Shown here in pieces: positions 26,170-33,475 of a DNA stretch of 64,000 nt. This DNA is from CBDCGJ01 sp965216645. GTDB taxonomy: Bacteria > Pseudomonadota > Alphaproteobacteria > GCA-2731375. Positions within the stretch are counted from its first letter, which is position 1. Every line of letters starts with the position of its first letter. The notes beneath the pieces are model-generated. The model worked only from the letters and a program-made list of their open reading frames with translations. It ran no database searches and was not told the DNA's origin. Location: positions 1 to 64,000 of the forward strand of contig CBDCGJ010000026.1 in NCBI GenBank assembly GCA_965216645.1, written 5' to 3'. The position numbers and the translations under genes were made by a program.

Positions 26170-28125
26170 CTACGTCACTGCGAAGGTTTTGTCGACAATT
26201 GCCCGGCTATCTATCCACCTCCTAAGACCGATGACCGACTGCCGGTAACGGGACTTGAAGTAACTCCAAGGGATCGAGGCAAGTTTCAAACTGCGATCTA
26301 TGCCCACCTTCAGCAGGTCAGCAATCGCCGGGCCTAGGATGTCCGCGAATTCTTGGGTGTCCTTGTTCAGCTTATTGACGCCCTTGCCTAATTTGCCCAG
26401 CTGGTCGAGTTGGGTTTTCTGTTCCGCCGTGCGCGCCTTTTCGATTTCGAGGAGGGCTTGGTTGGATTCCAGGATCGTGTCGCCGATATCCGTCTGCTGG
26501 ACCAGATCCTCGTTGGTCGCCGCCACCAGATCGCCAAGCGCGTCCGCCTGCCGGGCCTGCTCGCCGTACGCATCCGCCGTCGCCTCAGCTTGATTTGTCC
26601 GCGCCTGTTCTCCCTTCAGCACCTTATCGAATGCCGCCCGATCCGGCAGGACGTCATCCCCGGCGCTGCCATGGACCGGCTTGCCGTCGCCCGCCTTGCC
26701 CCCGCCGGGCACAAACTTCTCCAACAACGCCTTCAGCTCTTCGCAGCAATCCCTCGGCATGCCTTGCACGGAAGTCGGCGGCACAGACGCTGGCGGCATG
26801 GATACGTCCGGCAGGGATTTACCCGGCAACGCCGGCGCGCCTTCTCCTTCCTTAATCGCTTTTGTCTGATCCTTGGTTTCCTCGAGCTGTTTCTGCTGAA
26901 GATCCTGGATGCTCTTCAGGATCGCCTCGCCAGAAACGAGACTCGGAAATTTATCTTCTTCCCGCTCATAGGTTAACGGTGTTTGCTTAACCAACTCGTT
27001 TACGGAGACGCCGCTCAGCGATGAGTGGATTTGAAATACGTCCTTCAAAACCGGTTCCGTAACGCTTGCGTTTTTGCCTAGATGGTAGAATTCAAGGATT
27101 CTATTCTTTAATTCTTCTATATGCTTGTTGACTTCGCCGACTTCCGTGCCGCCCGATGAAAGCGCGTCGTCCTTTCCGTCGTGCAATAGTTCTATGGCGT
27201 CATTCAAGGTCGAGATGGTCGAATGGATTTCGCGTGCCCGAACTTTTAGCAAATCGCGATCGCTTGTTTTAGTTCCTTCCAACAGCTTGGCCATGTCCTT
27301 CCACGCGACGGAAAACTCTTTCTGGTTCTTTGCGAAGTCCGCGACAGGTTTTGTGACGGCGCCCATAACGCCATAAAATGCGTCCATCCCCGGGCGAACC
27401 AGTTCGAGGATCTGCCCAATATTCGTGTCGTATGACGATTTGAGTTTCGCCGAGTTTTTATATTCCTCGGCCATCGACTGGATTTTCTTGTCGTTGATCT
27501 CGTTGCTGTTCCGGGCGATCAAATGGCCCAGTTCGCCCGATCCTCTCTTCAGAATGGGAACGGTTACGCCGAGCTGATCACCGAATGCCGCTTCGACAAG
27601 ATCGAGTTGCATGATTTTGGAATTCGTACTCTTGACGACGTCGGATAGTTCGAGGAAGACGGGGATAAGATCTTCGGCACGCTTGCCTGTGAGATCGAGC
27701 CCGGTATCGTATTGCTGCAAAACCTTGGCAAGGTTGCCATTTCCAGCCGTCGCATTCACAAACTCTTTGTGGAACCGCAGCATTTGCTGCCGGAAGCCGT
27801 CGAACTGGATGCCGCCGATCTTGAAGATCTTATACAGCGCTTCCGTTTCGCTTGGGGCGATATTGATTAGTTTGGTGAGCGCTTCGATCTGATCATTTAT
27901 TTCGCCGGACGGTTTGATCGCGTCGAATAGTTTTTCCATTCCCTTTTTGCCGAAGTTGAATTTCTTATAGAATGCTCCCACTATTTGGCCGGCGGTATCA
28001 GCGGAGGCGCCAACGAGTTTAATTTCGTTTGCGCTCCGTTTTGCGTTGCTCCGGATATCCTCCAAGCGGCGCACAACTGTCGATCCGCCTGTCTCCCGAA
28101 TTGCGACATCGAGTTCGATAGACAA
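26170..28125 (-). CDS. Tape-measure protein copy TMP-I, mosaic (651 aa)
   Basis: It probably starts at a TTG (28125) 9 nt after GAGGAGG, giving MSIELDVAIRETGG and the motif TVVRRLEDIRSNA. Residues 1-440 are a distinct N-terminal type, distantly like TMP-A (ALYKIFKIGGIQFDGF parallels LRLVFKKAGIEASDF). Residues about 450-545 are nearly identical to the TMP-A linker (CCEELKALLEKFVPGG). From about 545 the protein switches to the TMP-C ending (ARTAEQKTQLDQLGKLGKG to the SRAIVDKTFAVT end). One gene thus joins three sources. No full C-terminus. Confidence 0.75.
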   Translation of the reverse strand: MSIELDVAIRETGGSTVVRRLEDIRSNAKRSANEIKLVGASADTAGQIVGAFYKKFNFGKKGMEKLFDAIKPSGEINDQIEALTKLINIAPSETEALYKIFKIGGIQFDGFRQQMLRFHKEFVNATAGNGNLAKVLQQYDTGLDLTGKRAEDLIPVFLELSDVVKSTNSKIMQLDLVEAAFGDQLGVTVPILKRGSGELGHLIARNSNEINDKKIQSMAEEYKNSAKLKSSYDTNIGQILELVRPGMDAFYGVMGAVTKPVADFAKNQKEFSVAWKDMAKLLEGTKTSDRDLLKVRAREIHSTISTLNDAIELLHDGKDDALSSGGTEVGEVNKHIEELKNRILEFYHLGKNASVTEPVLKDVFQIHSSLSGVSVNELVKQTPLTYEREEDKFPSLVSGEAILKSIQDLQQKQLEETKDQTKAIKEGEGAPALPGKSLPDVSMPPASVPPTSVQGMPRDCCEELKALLEKFVPGGGKAGDGKPVHGSAGDDVLPDRAAFDKVLKGEQARTNQAEATADAYGEQARQADALGDLVAATNEDLVQQTDIGDTILESNQALLEIEKARTAEQKTQLDQLGKLGKGVNKLNKDTQEFADILGPAIADLLKVGIDRSLKLASIPWSYFKSRYRQSVIGLRRWIDSRAIVDKTFAVT

Positions 28126-28191
28126 TATTGTTCCTCCTCACCGCTCCCGAACGGGTGCGGCGCAAGATCTTCGAAATTTGGCCAAAAAAAT

Positions 28192-28872
28192 TTAGAACTC
28201 TTTACAAAGCTCTGGCTTTGACACGACTATATGGCACGGCAGACCAGACGTTGTACCGATGTCGTCGTCTAGCACATGAAAGATATATCTATTGCCGTTT
28301 AAACATTCGGCTATCCAAGCTCCGGAGCGCTCGCCCTTGCGTTCACCAAGAAACTTCTGCCTCACCACTGTATAGCATCCTGCTATCGCATGTTGACGAT
28401 TAACTAAGGAAAAGTGCCTGCGGATGTATTCGTCCGGCCTTTTGAGCAATGTCTTGTAAGTCGGTTCACGAAAGTTTTCATTGCCGTGGAGCCACTGCAT
28501 GTCATCGCCCGTGAGTTCCATTGTGCGCGCGAATCTTTTCATGGTCCACAGACCACTGGGATCGACCGATACGGACCAAAAACGATAGTAGTCGCATTGA
28601 AGCATCCAGTGCGGTCGCTGGTTCTCGTCCAAACCCAGGAACCAATGGCCGTTGACACCGCCGCAATGATCGCCTTTCGTGCGCAGCAAATACATGATGT
28701 ATCCGGCACGGGCTTGCTCGGTAAACTGTAAAAGATACTCGAAACCCTCGGCTTGAACCGTCACGACCATCGGTTTCTTGGAGTCCGGCTCGGCCGATGC
28801 AGAGCTGAGCGTCATCACCCAGCCACAGATTGCGTATATTATGAATATCTTTAGGTATGAGTTTGTTTTCAT
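28192..28872 (-). CDS. Exported Cys-rich protein, divergent E2, partner of TMP-I (226 aa)
   Basis: ATG 28872 gives the signal peptide MKTNSYLKIFIIYAICGWV with cleavage near ASAEP. Parallels with E2: DHCGGVNGHWFLGLDENQ to VCDGYRTHAFMGRDEHG, DPSGLWTMKRF to DRQNVWTMKGL, LLKRPDEYIRRHF to LLAKPDEYVRTYF, and GAWIAECLNGNRYIF to GYWIVTCDNETRHRV. The sequence is otherwise well diverged, matching the divergence of the TMP-I N-terminus from TMP-A. Function unknown. Confidence 0.7.
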   Translation of the reverse strand: MKTNSYLKIFIIYAICGWVMTLSSASAEPDSKKPMVVTVQAEGFEYLLQFTEQARAGYIMYLLRTKGDHCGGVNGHWFLGLDENQRPHWMLQCDYYRFWSVSVDPSGLWTMKRFARTMELTGDDMQWLHGNENFREPTYKTLLKRPDEYIRRHFSLVNRQHAIAGCYTVVRQKFLGERKGERSGAWIAECLNGNRYIFHVLDDDIGTTSGLPCHIVVSKPELCKEF

Positions 28873-28968
28873 AGCAACGAGTATCGGCGCAACGCCAATC
28901 TCCGTCAATGTTTTCGCGCCTTTGAGGCGAGTTAAGATATTCTCACGTTTACCGGCGGTTTGGCGTAT

Positions 28969-29451
28969 CTAGTTTTTTTGCTTCCGATTGCGATACAAAT
29001 CTTCGAGCCAGTCGCAATTCATCTCTTTCGACCACGTTCGGAACTTGCCGCCGGTCTGCAGTAGTTCGATTATGTCGTCGCAGCTGACGAGTTTGAACCA
29101 GGTTTTTTTATAACCGCTGATTTCCAAAATCATGCGATTGGAATTCGTGCAAAAGATGAGCCAATGCCCCTGATGGTGATTTCTCACCCCGCCGAAAATC
29201 GCCTCGACGACTTCGTCGCATCTGTCATCGTTGCGCAGCATGAAGGTAAAAAACGAATTGTTGGCTTCTTGGCCCATGTGCAATTTGCGGCGATAAGATG
29301 GCGACTGCTCTCTTTGAATTTCCCTCACGACGTCGTCGAATTTCGTTTCCTGGCCGACATCATGGCCAAATACTTGTGCAGGCGGCGACAGGATCAGCAA
29401 GCAAACGATCGCCGGAAAAAATATCGTTCTTAGCCAGGGGCTCATTTTCAT
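28969..29451 (-). CDS. Exported protein, family E3, third copy (160 aa)
   Basis: Almost identical to 9254-9736 (MKMSPWLRTIFFPAIVCLLI, GHWLIFCTNSNRMILEIS). The main difference is in the middle (RRKLHMGQEANNSFFTF against RRQLVMGQDYIKSSFTF). Signal peptide and four Cys intact. No B-type TMP remains downstream; the next gene is the E2-like partner of TMP-I. Only about 50 bp of the original downstream region is shared with 9209-9253. It therefore stands as an orphan partner gene. Confidence 0.65.
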   Translation of the reverse strand: MKMSPWLRTIFFPAIVCLLILSPPAQVFGHDVGQETKFDDVVREIQREQSPSYRRKLHMGQEANNSFFTFMLRNDDRCDEVVEAIFGGVRNHHQGHWLIFCTNSNRMILEISGYKKTWFKLVSCDDIIELLQTGGKFRTWSKEMNCDWLEDLYRNRKQKN

Positions 29452-29492
29452 AACTATTCAATATATCGCGTTAGAAACAATCCTCATGGAAA

Positions 29493-29852
29493 CTACGTCA
29501 CAGCGAAGGTTTTGTCGACAATTGCCCGGCTACCTATCCACCTCCTAAGACCGATGACCGACTGCCGGTAACGGGACTTGAAGTAACTCCAACGGATCGA
29601 GGCAAGTTTCAAACTGCGATCTATGCCCACCTTCAGCAGGTCGGCAATCGCCGGGCCCAGGATGACCACGAATTCTTGGGTGTCCTTGTTCAGCTTATTG
29701 ACGCCCTTGCCTAATTTGTCCAGCTGGTCGAGTTGGGTTTTCTGTTCCGCCGTGCGCGCCTGTTCGGTTTCCAAGATTGCCGTGCTGGCGTTCAGAAGCG
29801 CGCTCTCGACATCCAGTTGCAGGTTCAGATCGTCATTGGCCTTGTCCGTCAA
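29493..29852 (-). CDS. TMP-J: first tape-measure remnant after the chaperones (119 aa)
   Basis: Its ATG at 29852 overlaps the stop of the frameshifted chaperone reading (ATGA), the normal arrangement for a siphovirus TMP start, and it has a unique N-terminus (MTDKANDDLNLQLDVES). After some 30 residues it passes into ARTAEQKTQLDQLDKLGKG and the TMP-C/TMP-I ending. It therefore keeps the original TMP start but has lost almost everything between. It lacks the VVR-x-L-x-DIR motif of the other copies. Confidence 0.65.
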   Translation of the reverse strand: MTDKANDDLNLQLDVESALLNASTAILETEQARTAEQKTQLDQLDKLGKGVNKLNKDTQEFVVILGPAIADLLKVGIDRSLKLASIRWSYFKSRYRQSVIGLRRWIGSRAIVDKTFAVT

Positions 29853-30196
29853 GCCATCTTCCGAGCAGCACTAACAGCTGACTTATTTTTGTTGGCTTTT
29901 TGAATTTTACTATTTCTATCGCCTATAACTTGCAGATACTCCGCATCGGCCTCCTGCATCAGAAATATGAAGTCGAGGCGCTCTGGTGCCGGGAAGTCGT
30001 GGAGGCGGCAGTAAGTTTCGATTTCGGAAAGGAGGAGTGGATTGGGGCCGAAGCCGGCCTGGCGGGCGTTGGAGAGCGTGAAGAAGGCGTTCAGGAGTTT
30101 GACCTGTTCGCCATTCAGCTCCGGCGCCGTCTCAAGAGCCGGGATGGGCTCTCCACGCGCTAATCGGTTTTCGAAGAGGCGTCTTGTTTTTTCGCC
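29849..30196 (-). CDS. Tail assembly chaperone extension (T part), read by -1 frameshift
   Basis: The -1 frame is open from the slippery site through the stop of the upstream gene to a TGA at 29849. It encodes TRRLFENRLARGEPIPALE, then LNAFFTLSNARQAGFGPNP and ERLDFIFLMQEADAEYL. This resembles the C-terminal T domains of lambda-type G/GT tail chaperones (DUF1799-like), which recruit tape-measure and tail-tube subunits. No good independent start is visible, and the frame joins seamlessly to the upstream frame at GCG-AAA-AAA. The end overlaps the TMP-J ATG. The fusion reading is inferred from frame logic and gene order. Confidence 0.7.
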   Translation of the reverse strand, partial: GEKTRRLFENRLARGEPIPALETAPELNGEQVKLLNAFFTLSNARQAGFGPNPLLLSEIETYCRLHDFPAPERLDFIFLMQEADAEYLQVIGDRNSKIQKANKNKSAVSAARKMA

Positions 30197-30633
30197 GCCC
30201 CACTCGAGCTGCCAGCGGACGGCGTGGCGGAGTTTTTTGCCGCGTCCCGGAGCGCTTGCTTGTTGAAGGTTTCTGCTTCGCCGGCGATCTCGGCAATCAA
30301 CTCGCGAAATTTCTTCAACTCCGTGACCACCTTCAAGGCATTGTCGCGGCTGAAGTCGAGCACCTTGCCCTTACGGTCCGTCACACCATCCCAATCGAGT
30401 AACAGACCGTCGACGATACTGTCGATGGCGATCTGTTCCTGCTTGTTATCGGGAATCCGGCCGCCGGCCTGCAGGATTTTGCGGTAGGGCTTAAGGAGTT
30501 GGATTACCTTTTCCCGGTAGCGTTTGCTGTCGGTCGAGGCAATCTTGATGCGGACGCCGTCGGAAATCTCGACCCATATGCCTTCTTCCTCGGCATTGCT
30601 GTCGGTTTCCAGAAGTTCGTAAAGATTGGTCAT
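30160..30633 (-). CDS. Tail assembly chaperone (G-like, 157 aa)
   Basis: MTNLYELLETDSNAEEEGI begins a 157-residue acidic/helical protein (VRIKIASTDSKRYREKV, WDGVTDRKGKVLDFSRDN) ending in an Ala/Ser/Lys-rich tail (GAAKKQDASSKTD). The position between the tail tube and tape measure is that of the gpG-type chaperone. The tail contains the A6 slippery run, so a minority of ribosomes should make the longer GT-like product. Confidence 0.75.
   Translation of the reverse strand: MTNLYELLETDSNAEEEGIWVEISDGVRIKIASTDSKRYREKVIQLLKPYRKILQAGGRIPDNKQEQIAIDSIVDGLLLDWDGVTDRKGKVLDFSRDNALKVVTELKKFRELIAEIAGEAETFNKQALRDAAKNSATPSAGSSSGAAKKQDASSKTD
30184..30197 (-). other. Predicted -1 ribosomal frameshift site
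   Basis: In the zero frame the minus strand reads GCG AAA AAA CAA. Six A let a Lys tRNA re-pair one base back, giving AAA ACA in the -1 frame. Stops bound both frames consistently with a GT fusion. No downstream pseudoknot was assessed. Confidence 0.65.
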
Positions 30634-30668
30634 GGATTATTCTCCGGGTTGGGCGTGGGCGATAGAAT

Positions 30669-30699
30669 GGGGCGGCAGCAACCCGACAACCGCCGCCCC
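30669..30699 (-). other. GC-rich hairpin between tail tube and chaperone genes
   Basis: Perfect 8-bp inverted repeat GGGGCGGC/GCCGCCCC with a 15-base loop in the 157-bp gap. No T-run follows, so it is more likely an RNA-stability, processing or attenuation element than a terminator. Confidence 0.4.
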
Positions 30700-30790
30700 G
30701 CCTCACGCGAGGGGTCACAAAGGACAAGATCGGGTTGGAGGCAAGGGGCGGCGCGCTCACGCGGCCCCGGCGGGAATACCAAACGTGAAA

Positions 30791-31714
30791 TCAAGCGTTC
30801 TGGATTTTGAAGTCTGTTTGCTCGGTTGCGTCGTAAAGCGCTTGGAAGGTCATTTGGGCCATCATGTCCTGATTGACGCCCTGGGTTACCACCTGACCAG
30901 TCTGATATTTGATCCGAGGCAAAGTAAACGTGTAGGTGTTGGTGCCATCGGTGGTCTGGAACTCCAAACTCGACTCATCACCTGCCATAAACAGATCGTA
31001 AAGTTCCTTGTCCTCGAAATAGGCCGTCAGATTACCGGTAATTTCGCGCCGGCCATAGCGAACGCCGACAGGCGCCAAGGATCCGACCGCGTTCTGCGCA
31101 CCGAGATTGTTGTTCAGCGAAATCGACATTTCGGTGAAATAGAGCGTGGTCGTGGTGTTGGCGAGCGTGATACCGGCAACGTCGGACGGCGCCATGATCG
31201 GATTGCTGTTGCCGTCCGTATAGGTGGCGCCGGTGATAATCGCTGTGTCCGTGCTATGACCCGCACCGGTCACGCCGAATGTGCCGGTAATGATCGACCC
31301 AGGCGAGACGTTCAAGCTCATGGTTCCGACGCGGCAGCCCGTGAAGCGGAAATAGTGGTCCGGCGTGCCGGTTTCGACCTGACGCTCAAGAGAAAAACTG
31401 TCGGTATCGGAACCTGCTTTGAGAACATTGGTGGAGAAACCTCCGCGCAAGGCCGCTTCGAATAAGCTGTCGAACTCCGTCCCAAACGAGAGTTCGAAGT
31501 TCAAATCGCCGGAAACATCGGCTCCAGTCTGTACCAAGTCTGAAACGGCGGGATCCGGCCGCACCTCGTCTGACACCACATTTTGGATGTTGTTGGTCAG
31601 ACTCTCCGAAGTAAAGCGGACTTTTTGCATTGCCGGCGTGGCGGGGGTAGTGTTCCAAGTACTTTCCTGAATGAACGACAGGACGACACCCGAGGAATCT
31701 GCGAATTCTGGCAT
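30791..31714 (-). CDS. Major tail tube protein (307 aa)
   Basis: Beta-rich 307-residue protein starting MPEFADSSGVVLSFIQEST, with an early segment on the pattern of tail tube proteins (VRFTSESLTNNIQNVVSDEV) and later YFRFTGCRVGTMSLNVSPG, MSISLNNNLGAQNAVG and GNLTAYFEDKELYDLF. These are typical of the siphovirus tube family that opens with a resistance-to-change segment and ends with a conserved YFED motif. It forms the hollow tail tube around the tape measure. A terminator lies just upstream, so it probably has its own promoter within or beyond that point; none was identified. Confidence 0.85.
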   Translation of the reverse strand: MPEFADSSGVVLSFIQESTWNTTPATPAMQKVRFTSESLTNNIQNVVSDEVRPDPAVSDLVQTGADVSGDLNFELSFGTEFDSLFEAALRGGFSTNVLKAGSDTDSFSLERQVETGTPDHYFRFTGCRVGTMSLNVSPGSIITGTFGVTGAGHSTDTAIITGATYTDGNSNPIMAPSDVAGITLANTTTTLYFTEMSISLNNNLGAQNAVGSLAPVGVRYGRREITGNLTAYFEDKELYDLFMAGDESSLEFQTTDGTNTYTFTLPRIKYQTGQVVTQGVNQDMMAQMTFQALYDATEQTDFKIQNA

Positions 31715-31728
31715 TTACGGCCTCCAAT

Positions 31729-31750
31729 AAAAAAGGCCGCATGCGCGGCC
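31729..31750 (-). terminator. Intrinsic terminator between tail terminator and tail tube genes
   Basis: GGCCGC/GCGGCC stem with a 4-base loop followed by six T on the minus strand; separates head/connector transcription from tail transcription. Confidence 0.8.
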
Positions 31751-31783
31751 GGTGGATCATGGAATACGGGTTGGCGTTCGGGT

Positions 31784-32188
31784 TCAGACCGTCACGAACT
31801 TGTCCGATCGATACGGTATCTGCACATTGATCTGATAATGGGTTTCATCCGGACCGATGCGCGCGACCAGCGGGTCGACAAACATGAGCCCGCCTAGCCT
31901 TTGGCCACGGAAAATTTCGACAACATCCTGTGCTATCGTCAACGCGTCGGCACTGCCACCTTCCAACGCGGTAAAGATCTGCACGAAGGCAACACCGGTG
32001 TCCCGATAATGGCCACGGCCAACGCTGGCCGCCGGCCCACCGTTCGGCGAAACCGAAAGCCGAACCCAAGCCCCAGTGGGACGCGCGAACGCGACATTGT
32101 CGTGGGCGATCGGAACGTTCGGGTAGAGCGCACCGAACTGATTTGTAAATTCATTGGTTATGGCGAGCGCGTCAGAGAGCATCGTCAT
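31784..32188 (-). CDS. Tail terminator-like protein (134 aa)
   Basis: The start is the ATG at 32188 in an ATGA overlap with the upstream gene; a longer upstream reading is an artefact. The protein (LSDALAITNEFTNQFGALY, RGHYRDTGVAFVQIFTALEGG, HYQINVQIPYRSD) has the alpha-beta layout of phage tail completion/terminator proteins, which cap the tube and join it to the head. Position just before the tube gene supports this. Confidence 0.7.
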   Translation of the reverse strand: MTMLSDALAITNEFTNQFGALYPNVPIAHDNVAFARPTGAWVRLSVSPNGGPAASVGRGHYRDTGVAFVQIFTALEGGSADALTIAQDVVEIFRGQRLGGLMFVDPLVARIGPDETHYQINVQIPYRSDKFVTV

Positions 32189-32577
32189 TTCAGAACTCCC
32201 TTCAACCTGTTGAGCGTGGTCGCGACCATCCCGGATGGTGCTTGTTTCGAATGACCATGTTCTAAGCGACCGATATATGGGACGTTGTTTGTGATCCAAA
32301 TCGACTGAAATGGCGCCGCTGACGCTATTTCGGCCAAGCCTTCGTCGATTGTTGTCTTGCCAACTGGATCGAGCCGGTCAACTTCTTGAGTTGTTGGGTT
32401 GGCGATCGAAACTTGCCAATTTCCGCGAGCTCGTCCCGACTTTACCGGCGTCAAATTGACAATCCCGGTCAACGCTTCCCGCGCCAGGTTCTGCGTCACA
32501 TTTTGAACCGCGCGAGGAAGCGTGGTTTGGGCAAAGGAGCGAGTGGCACGATCAAAAGCGCGGAGATCGACGCCCAT
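32185..32577 (-). CDS. HK97 gp10-like tail/neck protein (130 aa)
   Basis: MGVDLRAFDRATRSFAQTT followed by the family hallmark NLTPVKSGRARGNWQVSI and NVPYIGRLEHGHSKQAP. These motifs are classic for the HK97 gp10 family in the head-tail connector cluster. It overlaps both neighbours by a few bases, consistent with translational coupling. Confidence 0.8.
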   Translation of the reverse strand: MGVDLRAFDRATRSFAQTTLPRAVQNVTQNLAREALTGIVNLTPVKSGRARGNWQVSIANPTTQEVDRLDPVGKTTIDEGLAEIASAAPFQSIWITNNVPYIGRLEHGHSKQAPSGMVATTLNRLKGVLK

Positions 32578-32948
32578 CAGCGCACCACCTCCAGCGCATA
32601 AACGAGATCGACCCCGCCAGGGCGAATGGGGCTAGCACCGACGATGCGCCAAGTTTGGTCAGCAAAATCGATTTCGTCTCCGCTTCTCGGCTCAAACGCG
32701 ACAGACTGAGCCGCAATAACGACTTGACGACGATTTTCTTCGACAAGACTTCCAGACTCGAACGCGTTATCGGCATTACGGGTGACTGCCCGTTCGACAC
32801 CCGTTACCTCGAATTCGACGGTTGTCTGCGTGTTCCGCAACGTAACGGGATCAAAATTATCGCTGGCACGCCTAATGGTCATCCCGTAGCCAAAATCGTC
32901 GATAAGTCGGCGCGCCCGGACAGCCAAGGATGGATAATTGGGGCTCAT
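32577..32948 (-). CDS. Head closure / head-tail joining protein (123 aa)
   Basis: Begins MSPNYPSLAVRARRLIDDFG, where 'arrLi..fG..mtirr' is a common start for small head-tail joining proteins of the gpFII/SPP1 gp16 kind. The rest is a small beta-barrel-like sequence (RQVVIAAQSVAFEPRSGDEI, WRIVGASPIRPGG). It overlaps the upstream adaptor gene by 4 bases. The role is assigned from pattern and position. Confidence 0.7.
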   Translation of the reverse strand: MSPNYPSLAVRARRLIDDFGYGMTIRRASDNFDPVTLRNTQTTVEFEVTGVERAVTRNADNAFESGSLVEENRRQVVIAAQSVAFEPRSGDEIDFADQTWRIVGASPIRPGGVDLVYALEVVR

Positions 32949-33475
32949 GCACGCACCGCAACGCGCGTTTTGGCGTCGGACTTGGATGCATAGAATCCCG
33001 CAAGCAGGCGATCGACTTCAGGATAGTGCTTCCGCGTGGAGGTGTGATCCGCGTAACTGAGACTTTCTTTAATCGCCCCGGCCACCTCGACGGTCTTGCT
33101 CTTTAGCGTTGCGTCGCGATTTTCAACCTCAATCAGCGCGCCGCTCAACGCCTCCTTGGCCAATACAAAAACAGCACGCTTTAACCGACTTGGTATCTCA
33201 TTCGTCGGTAATGGGTAGCCATTTCGATCGTATATCCCCGCGCGCGGCCATTGTAGGTCTTGCCCCCCGTCAACCACAGTGCCATTCCAGACATAGGCAT
33301 CGTCTAAAAACGCGGTCGCTTGACGTAATGCCGCTTCTTTGTCCGCACTTTCGGCGTCAACCCAACTTTGATCATTGGCCAATGCACGCGTGAACCAATA
33401 CGCATTCGCTTCGTCGACGGTGACATAAGAGTCTGCGCCGTCGATAACGGTGCCGTCTTCCACTACAAGTGTCAT
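32945..33475 (-). CDS. Head-tail adaptor of the DnaT-like type (176 aa)
   Basis: MTLVVEDGTVIDGADSYVTV and DEANAYWFTRALANDQSW are the recognisable start of the family often labelled 'DnaT-like ssDNA-binding' in phages, which sits where the portal-binding adaptor (gp6/gp15 type) is expected. LQWPRAGIYDRNGYPLP and IPSRLKRAVFVLAKEAL are further family motifs. The DNA-binding label is historical; an adaptor role fits the position. Confidence 0.75.
   Translation of the reverse strand: MTLVVEDGTVIDGADSYVTVDEANAYWFTRALANDQSWVDAESADKEAALRQATAFLDDAYVWNGTVVDGGQDLQWPRAGIYDRNGYPLPTNEIPSRLKRAVFVLAKEALSGALIEVENRDATLKSKTVEVAGAIKESLSYADHTSTRKHYPEVDRLLAGFYASKSDAKTRVAVRA

Larger units (their letters stand above)
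22588..26504 (-). repeat. Right copy of the ~4.5 kb segmental duplication
   Basis: Matches 5634-10113 with a deletion of about 560 bp at the point equivalent to 8944-9505 (right copy near 25894). Right of about 26500 the sequence switches to a TMP-A-like block equivalent to 6297-6610. Confidence 0.8.

Noticed and set aside
3700..29852. Diversity-generating retroelement as the source of TMP variation
   Set aside because: No reverse transcriptase, no template/variable repeat pair with adenine-specific changes; variation is by block exchange.
3700..29852. Insertion sequences or transposons driving the duplications
   Set aside because: No transposase frame or terminal inverted repeats at the block ends; joints fall within TMP homology or micro-homology.
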